From Phoronis australis (lineage: Eukaryota > Phoronida > Phoronidae), in NCBI GenBank assembly GCA_002633005.1, contig NMRA01000041.1:937294-1001293 (forward strand): a DNA stretch of 64,000 nt. Direction: 5' to 3'. Within the stretch, counting starts at the first letter, position 1, and each line of letters opens with the position of its first letter. Positions 47,101 to 52,779 of the stretch are shown here, piece after piece. The notes beneath the pieces were generated by a model. That model worked only from the letters and a program-made list of their open reading frames with translations, was not told the DNA's origin and searched no databases. Both the position numbers and the translations under genes were made by a program.

Positions 47101-49893
47101 AATTGGCAACTTTCATCGTTACTGGCACGGAACCATTGAAAGCTATGGGTAGAAACTCAGTATGAATGGCATTCACTGAGCTTTGGTTTGGACAGCAATT
47201 TTCAAAATGAACGAACCCAACCTGTCGCCACGGAAAAGGTTCAGCCATTACCTTGGTAACCAGGGGCACAGTGGCACGTGTAATTTCCAAACTGATCTTC
47301 ACAAGTTGATCCATTTTGGCAGAGGCCAGGTTGACAGTATGTCTTCCACTCAGTGCAGAAAGTGCCTATAAACAAATTATTGGTTAAAATAACCCAGAAT
47401 TATCAGGTCCTGTCAATGAAACACGAGTGAGCCCAGCACATTAGCATTTGGAAGAATGGATATATCAAACATGAATAAATTAATTATTGAGATTTGTAAA
47501 TAAACAGCAGCAAATCAACTTTTAAGTCTCTCGAGTTTGCTGAAGCATTGATAAGTTTACCAACCAGTTTCCAATAAAAAAAATTCTGTCATGAGACTTT
47601 TTCTTGCAAATTCTGGCGAGCTGTTGGATCGTGTTTGGCAACCAGTCTACATACACTCACAAATTTCCATTTGCAAACTCCAGATTACTATTGAGGAACG
47701 TGTGGTTCACATCTCCAGTAATATTGATTAATCACTGATAGTAAACACAGCACAGCTGGAGCACAAACACTGTCAACAGCAGATGTGAAATTGAACTTCA
47801 ACTGCAACTTATCCAACTTATGACAACTTACTCCACCTTCTTGAGGTAGGGTAACTTGTTCAAGGGTAACTTGTACCACTTCTAATGACTATGTGGCCAC
47901 AAAACTGGGGCAAGGCGGAGGTAATTATCAGATGCTGTTGCATACAGACGGGTCTTCTTTTACGCGCCCTATTCACATTAGCTATTCATTGTCATCCACA
48001 GACCAGCAACTCGTGCCTTACCCAAGTTATTGGACATGTGTGTGTGAATGCTCCACCTAATGTGGGTCAAGTTGCGCTCGTGTACTTAGTAAGTTGTTCT
48101 AGGGTAAGTCTGTGTGTGGATGGGACTACTGACAAGTCTTTCTAGAAACTTCTCTAAATTACAGCATACCAACAATGGACCAGCAGCTCAGTTGTCAAAC
48201 ACTGGGGAAATAACGATCAGAGATTTCATCTCAATATACAATCAAAAAATTGATGTCATGAAATAACACAGAAAATAACCAAATGGGAAAATGCTAAAAA
48301 AAACAATTAAATTGATATCACAAGAAACTCAAGAGAAATTCCCAGCGACAACTTAAACATTGCTTACCAGTGTAGCCCTCGTTACAACGACAAACAAACG
48401 AGTTGGCGGTACGGGCCTCGCAAGTGCCATTGTTACACACAGAATCTGAGCACACGCCTACCACTTCTTCACAAACGGACCCTGATACAGAAACCATACA
48501 AGTTGTAACATAACATTAGCATCAATTCAGGCAAGATCACCAGCACCAAATACACGATAGATACAAATAGAACATGGCATAGTAAGACGAGGTGGTTATC
48601 GTAATTGAGCACATGATTTTGGGGGCATTTTCATTGATGATGCTTTTGGAAGAAACAAATGTCAACAAGTAGCGTAAATACTCACTCACAGAAAATACTG
48701 CTGTATTATCACTTAAACTACCATTTCACCGCGAGGTAAAGATTAATGTTTTAATTTAAAAGATATCTTGGGTCAAGTTTGGTAATATGACCATTACCTT
48801 GGGACATCACGTTTTCACACAATGTTAAAAGTTGATTGCCTTAATTTAATTTTGTGACGTGTCACAAAATATCAAATCGTGAAATACAGCAAGTTATAAT
48901 TTCGTGTTTTCTGTGGTTGTACTATGGTCAGAATGGGTCTCATGGGCGTTATCAGGGCTTAAGTAATAAACACTCCATTCATAATTCCTCTTCCTTTGAA
49001 TTTACTCACGAAGAAGTCCTCAATAGAGCTATTATTGTAGTTTTAGACAGATGCTAAGTAGAAAAAGTACAGAAAGTTTAAAACTAAGTTAATCATTCTG
49101 AACTGATAGCTTCCAGTTTCAGAAGATTCAAGAAATGTCATGAACTTTTTCATGGTGAAAAGTGTTAAACTATAACGATACCTGTAAAACCATCCAGACA
49201 GTCACAGATGAAACCAAACCGGCTTGTCCCATTCAGGATGTCTGTACAGTTTCCAGCATTGAGACACGGCTCTGCGATACATGCATTGTACTCTTGGCAA
49301 TAAGGCCCACTGTATTCTGACTCACAAAGACACGTGTATGTCGATTCCAGTGGTCGAGTTACACACTTGCCAAACCCTGAACAATCCTCAACAGAAAGTC
49401 CTTCAGGAGTGCAACTCTTTGGCTTCACTGTTACATTAATGCGAAGTCCGAAAAAACAAAAGTTGTTGTCTTGAGCAAAATAATGAGAGCCGGGTGTTAA
49501 AAACTGGCTATGGACTTTAACAAAAGAACTGGTCCGTCCAGCAAACGTCGAGTCCAATACGGATTGACCGTCACGTTGAGAACAGCTGCTCCATTGGGAC
49601 TGGGTCACATTAATAGGTGAAAGGCTGTTACTAAATTGCAACGGCCCCTTGGACAAAAAGACTGCATCCCCCTCTTGAATTTCTAATGGACACAGCTGAG
49701 ATATATTACTTTGGCTACTGTCATCAATACCATAGCAACTTTTGTAAGAGGCACATACTTTATCCACCTGCCACTCGACAGTGACATTTCGTGGTACTGG
49801 ATCCCACGTCAGCCAACCACTAGACTGACATGTTGAGCTGATAGAATGTATTGTATTGCACAGAATAAGTAAGAAGAGAGCATAGCCAGACAT
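318..49893 (-). CDS. EYS: Eyes shut homologue (EYS/spacemaker), giant EGF-mucin-LamG secreted protein; 3' end beyond window
   Basis: Large secreted or extracellular-matrix protein; in flies and vertebrates this family keeps the extracellular space around photoreceptor membranes. I traced 39 coding exons from right to left: 49182-49893, 48368-48481, 47252-47365, 46541-46825, 45394-45582, 44988-45092, 43413-43550, 42572-42729, 42207-42367, 40887-41025, 40441-40558, 39637-39978, 37709-37822, 37012-37239, 36398-36614, 34738-35599, 34336-34435, 33400-33513, 32081-32194, 31526-31756, 30420-30729, 29679-29932, 28949-29153, 17260-17405, 16683-16854, 14977-15143, 14558-14663, 13945-14069, 12675-12777, 10323-12328, 7990-9465, 6656-6838, 5191-5399, 4657-4742, 3394-3625, 2911-3109, 1893-2172, 1307-1437, 318-513. 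All junctions are GT-AG on the minus strand and in frame, giving 3,713 codons plus 2 nt. The EYS-specific N-terminus, EGF array, mucin-like giant exon and alternating EGF/LamG tail separate it from Notch, Crumbs and fibropellins. Exon edges were set by eye, so a few may be off. Confidence 0.87.
2473..2630 (+). mobile_element. MITE-like element, copy 1 (about 158 bp)
   Basis: Imperfect terminal inverted repeats: left CCTGGGCCCAGTTGCATAAA, right end reverse-complements to CCAGGGCTGGGTTGCATAAA. The internal sequence has its own inverted segments around TTATTGTTGAACAATG. A second copy is at 46087-46240. It lies in an EYS intron. No clear target duplication. Confidence 0.65.
2911..3109 (-). CDS. 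EYS: EYS exon 36: Thr/Pro linker and EGF between LamG1 and LamG2
   Basis: About 66 codons: a short Cys-containing Thr/Ser/Pro linker ([17 protein letters not shown]) and one EGF ([15 protein letters not shown]...[15 protein letters not shown]). Phase 0 at the start, phase 1 at the end. Confidence 0.82.
3394..5399 (-). CDS. EYS: EYS exons 33-35: first laminin-G domain
   Basis: Exons 5191-5399, 4657-4742 and 3394-3625 together encode about 176 residues of a LamG fold. Visible marks are [12 protein letters not shown] at the start, [18 protein letters not shown], the loop GGLPAGVS, and the closing [18 protein letters not shown] with the family's Gly-Cys-Ile. Phases are 1-0, 0-2 and 2-0. LamG domains of this family bind glycans on matrix partners; which ligand applies here is not visible. 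Confidence 0.83.
6656..6838 (-). CDS. EYS: EYS exon 32: end of mucin stalk plus one EGF
   Basis: 61 codons, phase 1 at both ends. It begins with a Thr/Ser/Pro stretch ([20 protein letters not shown]) and then one EGF ([13 protein letters not shown]...[15 protein letters not shown]). This EGF forms the linker between the mucin-like region and the first LamG domain. Confidence 0.82.
7990..9465 (-). CDS. EYS: EYS exon 31: second giant Ser/Thr-rich mucin-like exon
   Basis: A 1,476-nt exon (492 codons, phase 1 at both ends) made almost only of Ser, Thr, Val, Leu, Ala and Pro, with many SSS, TSS and STxS runs, scattered NxS/T sequons and no Cys. It lengthens the mucin-like stalk to about 1,100 residues. 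Because it is symmetric in phase, it could be skipped without a frame change. It lacks the VDLTS repeats of exon 30. Confidence 0.78.
10323..12328 (-). CDS. EYS: EYS exon 30: giant exon, one EGF then Ser/Thr-rich mucin-like domain
   Basis: A 2,006-nt exon (about residues 2048-2716) opens with the end of one EGF and a full EGF ([14 protein letters not shown]), then changes to about 620 residues that are mostly Ser, Thr and Val with almost no Cys. Around 11660-11990 it has repeated units built on VDLTS/VDLTP (for example [15 protein letters not shown]). A poly-Ser run is encoded by a GCT-type triplet array at 11570-11590. Dense Ser/Thr implies heavy O-glycosylation. The end was placed at the strong donor GTATGT (10322-10317), which joins exon 31 in phase 1; reading on would hit a stop 20 nt later. 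Vertebrate EYS also carries a low-complexity region in one giant exon at this place. Confidence 0.83.
12675..17405 (-). CDS. EYS: EYS exons 24-29: third EGF block (about 7 EGF repeats)
   Basis: Exons 17260-17405, 16683-16854, 14977-15143, 14558-14663, 13945-14069 and 12675-12777. Units include [38 protein letters not shown] (split over exons 25/26), [26 protein letters not shown] and [13 protein letters not shown]. Phase-2 introns follow exons 25, 27 and 29. The intron between exons 25 and 26 contains the repeat cluster with CTCF-core-like motifs. Confidence 0.84.
13125..13255 (+). repeat. AT-rich imperfect tandem repeat
   Basis: Variants of GGTATATCAATATCAACACT plus TCTAA recur four to five times in the intron between EYS exons 28 and 29. 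Confidence 0.65.
14098..14196 (+). repeat. Two-copy tandem repeat
   Basis: A unit of about 48 bp (AAACAAAGGAACRTCATTCA, then TATTAAGTAAAAGAACATCA) occurs twice in tandem, just upstream (right) of EYS exon 28. Confidence 0.8.
15230..16450. repeat. Composite local repeat with about nine CTCF-core-like motifs
   Basis: Several related 300-450-bp modules lie head to tail in the intron between EYS exons 25 and 26. Each carries GAGGACCTTTGAAGATAC, GTAAAGATCCTGCAAACGG-like, GTTTGGTTGATAGAGGGGTG and TAGTCAGATT blocks. Each module holds one or two copies of GCCACTAGGKGGCGC-like motifs (15274, 15417, 15617, 15763, 15924, 16068, 16213, 16374, 16395). A degraded relative is at 26281-26600. Origin (transposon or satellite) is not clear. 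Confidence 0.65.
19628..19670 (+). CDS. Candidate signal-peptide exon of the nested EB-type gene
   Basis: Between a strong acceptor (TTTCTGTTTCAG, ending 19627) and a donor (CAG|GTAATT) lie 14 codons plus 1 nt that read [14 protein letters not shown]. This is hydrophobic like a signal-peptide core, ends in phase 1 and so joins exon 23262 in frame as ...NTG-TAMKYC. No initiator Met lies within the exon. It would need an upstream exon ending in phase 0, or a read-through start in the open frame further left. An intron of 3.6 kb would follow. Alternative: chance hydrophobic stretch. Confidence 0.3.
20645..20715 (+). repeat. 11-bp tandem repeat
   Basis: Unit ATGATAGTGAA repeated about six times in the giant EYS intron. 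Confidence 0.85.
23035..23215 (+). repeat. Degenerate GTCCGAAA/TCGCGGAC-type repeat block
   Basis: TTGTCCGAAARTCGCGGGAC-like units occur about five times (at about 23040, 23080, 23125, 23175 and 23195), ending about 45 bp before the first sure exon of the nested gene. Nature unknown. Confidence 0.6.
23262..27363 (+). CDS. Nested cysteine-rich EB-module-like protein with C-terminal hydrophobic tail (novel, unnamed)
   Basis: Six exons on the strand opposite to EYS: 23262-23417, 23788-24117, 24771-24905, 25875-26045, 26709-26795 and 27299-27363, giving about 314 residues without the leader. All five internal junctions are phase 1 with good GT-AG sites (four donors are GTAAGT, one GTGAGT). Each exon is a cysteine-rich unit of the type G-x-x-C-x5-6-C...C-x-C, resembling invertebrate EB modules: KVGQSC...[48 protein letters not shown]. 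The last exon encodes only AATTK and a hydrophobic end ([16 protein letters not shown], stop 27361-27363), as in a GPI-attachment signal or short membrane tail. Likely a secreted or surface-anchored protein; function unknown. No start codon or signal peptide is certain; see 19628-19670. Candidate poly-A signal AATAAA at 27775-27780. Confidence 0.7.
24420..24490 (+). repeat. Short tandem repeat of about 20 bp
   Basis: CACCATTTGGTATGYACTGT occurs about three to four times in the intron between nested-gene exons 2 and 3. Confidence 0.75.
27641..27820 (+). mobile_element. tRNA-derived SINE, copy 1
   Basis: About 180 bp with a degraded A box (GTGTGATAGGTGC) and a good B box (GGTTCAAGTCC at 27695-27705), followed by a shared body (GCTCAGCTCGGTTTTAACGA-like, GTTCCAGGTGATCAGTGCAA). 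It aligns end to end with 54921-55100. It contains AATAAA at 27775-27780, the first such signal after the nested gene's stop. Confidence 0.7.
27833..27990 (+). repeat. 39-bp minisatellite, four copies
   Basis: Unit starts CACACGTCTGGTACAACATG and ends ATCAGACTGCCAGCAATG. As 39 is a multiple of three, all frames stay open and give false ORFs on both strands. It adjoins the right end of the SINE. Confidence 0.85.
28949..37822 (-). CDS. EYS: EYS exons 13-23: second EGF block (about 24 EGF repeats)
   Basis: Exons 37709-37822, 37012-37239, 36398-36614, 34738-35599, 34336-34435, 33400-33513, 32081-32194, 31526-31756, 30420-30729, 29679-29932 and 28949-29153. Typical units are [52 protein letters not shown] and [13 protein letters not shown]. 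Phase-2 introns after exons 15, 21 and 23 cut within the hinge between the third and fourth EGF cysteines (NGF-R, NDY-K, DVN-R). Exon 23 joins exon 24 in frame across the 11.5-kb intron that holds the nested plus-strand gene. Introns from 32195 to 34335 hold nothing else I can recognise. Confidence 0.86.
34738..35599 (-). CDS. EYS: EYS exon 16: fused seven-EGF exon
   Basis: At 862 nt this is the largest exon of the EGF array, encoding 287 codons with seven uninterrupted EGF units ([93 protein letters not shown]). Elsewhere one to three EGFs per exon is the rule, so intron loss or a retained tandem expansion is likely here. It begins in phase 2 ([10 protein letters not shown]) and ends in phase 0 after GVYCE, then joins VNIDEC of exon 17. 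Confidence 0.88.
37861..37922 (+). repeat. Short tandem repeat next to EYS exon 13
   Basis: ACACCACATTCTATGGTACA occurs three times from about 37846 to 37915 with small spacer changes. Confidence 0.75.
37919..38382. repeat. Duplicated intron segment, copy 1
   Basis: About 464 bp nearly identical to 38962-39433, both beginning GCCTTACAGGCACCACAAG and ending CTCTTTTGATCATTTATCAT. Between the copies is unrelated DNA that starts GGGCTGTTCCAGTAAAATC and includes a G-rich run. The second copy starts directly after an N at 38961. Probably two alleles placed in tandem, or a recent duplication. Confidence 0.75.
38962..39433. repeat. Duplicated intron segment, copy 2
   Basis: Second copy of 37919-38382, offset about 1,043 bp, with small substitutions and a few short indels. 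It follows an N, which suggests a contig join inside the EYS intron between exons 12 and 13. No exon lies in either copy. Confidence 0.75.
39637..48481 (-). CDS. EYS: EYS exons 2-12: first EGF block (about 16 EGF repeats)
   Basis: Eleven exons encode EGF units, most of them DxDEC-type calcium-binding forms with a C-x-C-x-(P/G)-G-(F/Y)-x-G end. Examples are [39 protein letters not shown] and [13 protein letters not shown]. One EGF is split between exons 4 and 5 ([10 protein letters not shown], then [12 protein letters not shown]), and another between exons 8 and 9 in phase 0. Exon 12 (39637-39978) alone carries three EGFs. Most introns are phase 1; exceptions are 8/9 (phase 0), 9/10 (phase 2) and 10/11 (phase 0). 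Introns hold two MITEs, minisatellites and a perfect palindrome, described separately. Confidence 0.85.
41037..41292 (+). repeat. Decayed tandem repeat of about 32 bp, roughly eight copies
   Basis: Repeats of CTGGTCAATAAYGYAGGATA followed by TCACATTA, quite diverged, beginning just after EYS exon 10 (on the right, in the upstream intron). Confidence 0.75.
42941..43230 (+). repeat. 41-bp minisatellite, about seven copies
   Basis: Unit GTACCAGGACTGGCATACAA plus TGAAAGTGTGTTATGAAGTAT, repeated in an EYS intron. The left copies differ slightly (ACAATGAATTGGTGAG) and the right copies are nearly identical. Confidence 0.85.
44099..44391. mobile_element. 293-bp MITE with 15-bp perfect terminal inverted repeats and AGTAT target duplication
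   Basis: Ends are CAGTGTTCTCCACAA at 44099-44113 and its exact reverse complement at 44377-44391. Both sides are flanked directly by AGTAT (44094-44098 and 44392-44396). The CAGTG terminus resembles hAT-type ends, although hAT elements usually make 8-bp duplications. No coding content. Confidence 0.75.
44721..44754. repeat. Perfect 34-bp palindrome
   Basis: Left half ACTGAGTATACCTTGTA is followed without spacer by its exact reverse complement. It lies in the EYS intron between exons 6 and 7, about 330 bp to the right of the MITE end. It includes nested GTATAC sites. Confidence 0.9.
46087..46240 (-). mobile_element. MITE-like element, copy 2 (about 154 bp)
   Basis: Same family as 2473-2630 in the other orientation: left CCTGGGCTGGGTTGCATAAA, right end reverse-complements to CCAGGGCCCTGTTGCATGAA, sharing the inner motifs ATCCACTGGATAAG and GTTGTGTCA/GTTGTTGC-like blocks. 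It lies in an EYS intron. Confidence 0.65.
47836..48140 (+). repeat. Dispersed repeat, copy 1 (about 300 bp)
   Basis: Diverged but colinear with the reverse complement of about 61060-61380. Shared blocks include GAGGTAGGGTAACT, CTGGGGCAAGGCGGAGGTAA, TTACGCGCC, CATTGTC, GAATGCTCCAC and GTTGTTCTAGG. It lies in an EYS intron. No protein can be read from it. Confidence 0.6.
49182..49893 (-). CDS. EYS: EYS coding exon 1: signal peptide, EYS N-terminal domain, first two EGF-like units
   Basis: Encodes 237 residues. The start chosen is the Met at 49893, followed directly by a hydrophobic signal peptide ([19 protein letters not shown]). An in-frame upstream Met at 49962 would add 23 polar residues before it. 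Next comes a roughly 150-residue domain with spaced cysteines that matches the vertebrate EYS N-terminus in several short motifs: [12 protein letters not shown], a CPLEIQEGD stretch, [13 protein letters not shown] and CSGFGKC. Two EGF-like units follow (CSGFGKC...[12 protein letters not shown] and [13 protein letters not shown]...). The exon ends in phase 1 at ...GFTG. This N-terminal domain is the best evidence for EYS rather than another EGF-array protein. Confidence 0.87.
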
Positions 49894-50048
49894 TGACGCT
49901 CGCGTGAACACGTGATCAAAGCATGACGTGGCTGATTCTTCGTAACGATGATGGAATGACATAGTTGAGGAATGTTTTCATAAAAGTCACTGGAATGTAC
50001 ATGATGAGACTAAATGTCACCCGCACGACGCTCACATGCTTGTTACAC
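49894..50048 (-). other. EYS: EYS 5' untranslated part of first coding exon
   Basis: A good minus-strand acceptor (pyrimidine-rich run ending TTTACAG) ends at 50049, so the first coding exon probably starts at 50048 and a non-coding exon should lie further right. The leader holds a start-stop pair ATGTGA at 50032-50037, other out-of-frame ATGs, and the in-frame ATG at 49962. The upstream leader exon and promoter were not located. Confidence 0.45.
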
Positions 50049-50946
50049 CTGTAAACAATCAAAACTAAAAATTAACTACTTAGCTACCAGCATTTAAATT
50101 CAAAATTCAAAACCAAAATTGAGATGCTAGAAGACAATGTCCAAATTGGTTTAAGAAAGATTGTTTTCATGGTAGTTCTTGTTGGAGCTTACCTTTGAAA
50201 CATATTTTTGTAATTATTCACAGTTGAGTTTGGTTGAAGTTATGCGTGAGTTCAGCACTGATTCAACAGACACTGACTGAACACTTTACTACATCGTTTT
50301 TTCCAATGAACCTTTCCCAAACTCCCAATCAGAAACACCGTCCCATAAATAACCATTCACACATGCCTAAATTACACTACACTTCACTATGTCCAATAGT
50401 GTTCTTCTATGATCAATAGTGAAGTCCAGTGAGTATAACCAGAATTTCTGTTAACAAGCTAGTAACCACTGATTGTCCCATCCATAATTAAAAGGCTACC
50501 CAAGCGCTGGTTTAAGCATTTATGAACACAGCTGCTCGCTTACGATAAAAACAGCTTATGAACCTGTTAACTCTGCAAGTTACTCAAAAACTCATGCCCA
50601 CATTCATAAAACATGGCTTACCCCACAAAAGCATTACTCAAATTCATTAATAAAACACCAAACAGCTCCAACATGCTCCTGTAAACATGACCTATGAGCT
50701 CTTCACCATCTTGACCATGGCCCATCCACAGCCAGGTTTACGAGTGGATGTCAGTCTGTAAGCTTTTTGGGAGTGTTACAAGAAGTATAGGCTATCCTGG
50801 TTCACCACGTCACCTTAACTTATAATCGACGCAGTGAAAAAGTTCATAGTGACTAAAAAGTAGAGTTGGAATTGTTTGAAAAATCTGCCTTAACTCCACA
50901 GACATTGTCCGCATAGAGGGGCACCCTTAGGGCCTAAGTTACAGTT

Positions 50947-51009
50947 AGGGACACCTTAACTTGCTTTAAAGCAGAGACCACCAATGGCGTTGCAGACTAA
51001 GGTGTCCCT
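50947..51009. repeat. Short inverted repeat in EYS-FBXL15 spacer
   Basis: AGGGACACCTTAAC at 50947-50960 and ACTAAGGTGTCCCT at 50996-51009 form a 12-13-bp stem with a loop of about 35 nt. Confidence 0.6.
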
Positions 51010-52305
51010 CGATGCCCAAAACAGGCAAAAGGTAGTTGTAAGGTGACTTTAGTGTTTTAATCAGTGTGAGGCGTAATTCGTTGAAAAGTTTCCGGCGAAC
51101 AAGGCTCCTATGCTATACTAGCCATAGGAACTTCACCGTCTCAAAGACGAAGGTCAGTCAAGACGGTCACTGACAAGCTGTCTAATCCAGTCAGATGAGT
51201 CAGATAATCTGAATACATTCCCACTTTATTGCAAGTGTTTAATAATATGTACAACTCACACAGATAATTTAATTTGATTAAAACCTTTCAACATTTCACT
51301 GGCTAAGAATCGCGATTTGCCACCCATCAGTCAGTCCTGGACAACGTTACCAGGGAAGCTTTCCATGATTTTTCAAATTGAAAAATGGCGCTCAAGCACA
51401 AATGACTTTCAACAAAAACAAACATTTTGGAGTTCCAGATGCTGTTCGTTAGAATGTGAAACAACAATTTGCAATCCGCGACATAAAACGTGTATTCTTT
51501 TCTTTTTAAAAACTCAGTATTACCTTTAAAAGCAGTATCTCCAGAAAACACACACACCGACAAAAACAAGAATTTCAGCAATGACTCACAAAAGCAAGCG
51601 CTGCGCGGGGTGAATCCAATTTCGAACAATCTCACGCAGGCTGCACAGAGGGAACGTTCTTATCACGTTTAGAAATTTAAAGTCTTTTAGTTACTGTGAA
51701 TAATATAATTCTTTGTTTATATAATTTATGATATCACACCAGATAAGATTATGGGCAACACCAACTACTAAATTTCGTATGTCGTAAATTGCAGCAACAC
51801 AAAGTGGCACGACATTTTACGGCAGTGTCTTTTCCGGTGTAAACATTCACCATCGACTGCTTTTAAAACTCCTTTTTTCGCAGATATTTTCTCTTTTGTT
51901 GCTTTTATACTTACTTGAACAATGTGTATATTAGAAAAGTAAGTCACCGAATGAACAGTTTTAATCTAGTATTGTGTTAATTTGTCGCAAAATAAGAGTT
52001 TTGACAACATTTGCATCATTCTAAACTGGAGTTGGTCAGTCATGAGTCATGACGTAGACATTTGTCATTAGAATAGATAGTCATAGACAGTGAACACCGT
52101 CTCTAGCCGGCTCAGTTGGCACTGTGTAGCTCCTATGCCCATGGGAGCTTCGTATGCTGGAATATTTTCCGCGAATTATACCTTACACTGACTAAAATAT
52201 CAAAGACACGTTATAAATACCTTTTGAACATAGATTCGAGGCCGTGGATGACTTTAACTCCTTCTAGTTCTAACTCTAACAAATACTCCTGTCATCGAAC
52301 TTATT

Positions 52306-52455
52306 GTTTGAGCAGTCCCTCGCTTAGTTCCCAAAACTGATATCTGGCCATTTTTACATGGTGCTCGCCAGGGGATATAACGTCATACCACCTGCCGTGC
52401 GCAGTGATAAAAATGACCAGCTTCCGATTTTGGGAACTGAACGACTGCTCGAAGA
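52306..52455. repeat. Large imperfect fold-back near the FBXL15 leader
   Basis: Left arm 52306-52369 (TTTGAGCAGTC...TAGTTCCCAAAACTGATATC...GGCCATTTTTA) pairs with right arm 52394-52455 (TAAAAATGACC...GATTTTGGGAACTGAAC...GACTGCTCGAA). Loop about 25 nt. Could be a fold-back MITE or a structured part of a leader. Confidence 0.65.
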
Positions 52456-52779
52456 GAAAGTTTGTTAATGGGAATATTTTTTCAAGTTGGAAGAAATGGA
52501 GACATTGACGGCCTTCTAAGTTAATTGAAATTCTTAATTAATATGAGGTAAAAAATCCATGTGTGTCCTAAATGCTGTTGCGATTTTATTGCATTCTTTC
52601 TTTGGAAGAAATAAGACATGTCATTAAAAAGTCAATAGGAGTTACCATCATTTGATATGATACAACACTGACTTTAAATTAATAAACTAAATTGAATTAA
52701 TTGACTTTAATGGTATTCTGTCTGTTTATTGTCACTGAGCAGTTTCCTTTCATCATTTTTACAGCTGCGGGAACTGAAA

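Larger units (their letters stand above)
50049..52764. other. Head-to-head spacer between EYS and FBXL15
   Basis: No coding exon seen. It should contain the upstream EYS leader exon(s), the promoters of both genes and the FBXL15 leader exon. It also contains a short inverted repeat at 50947-51009 and a large imperfect fold-back at 52306-52455. The acceptor TTCATCATTTTTACAG ending at 52764 shows that FBXL15 has at least one upstream non-coding exon. Confidence 0.5.

Noticed and set aside
318-49893. Identity as Notch, Crumbs, slit or fibropellin
   Set aside because: No LNR, transmembrane or LRR part in reach, and the N-terminal domain plus mucin-like giant exon and LamG/EGF tail match EYS.
52729-52779. 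FBXL15 start upstream of 52780
   Set aside because: The open frame further left has no ATG and crosses a splice acceptor at 52764; the ATG at 52780 is the first in the exon.
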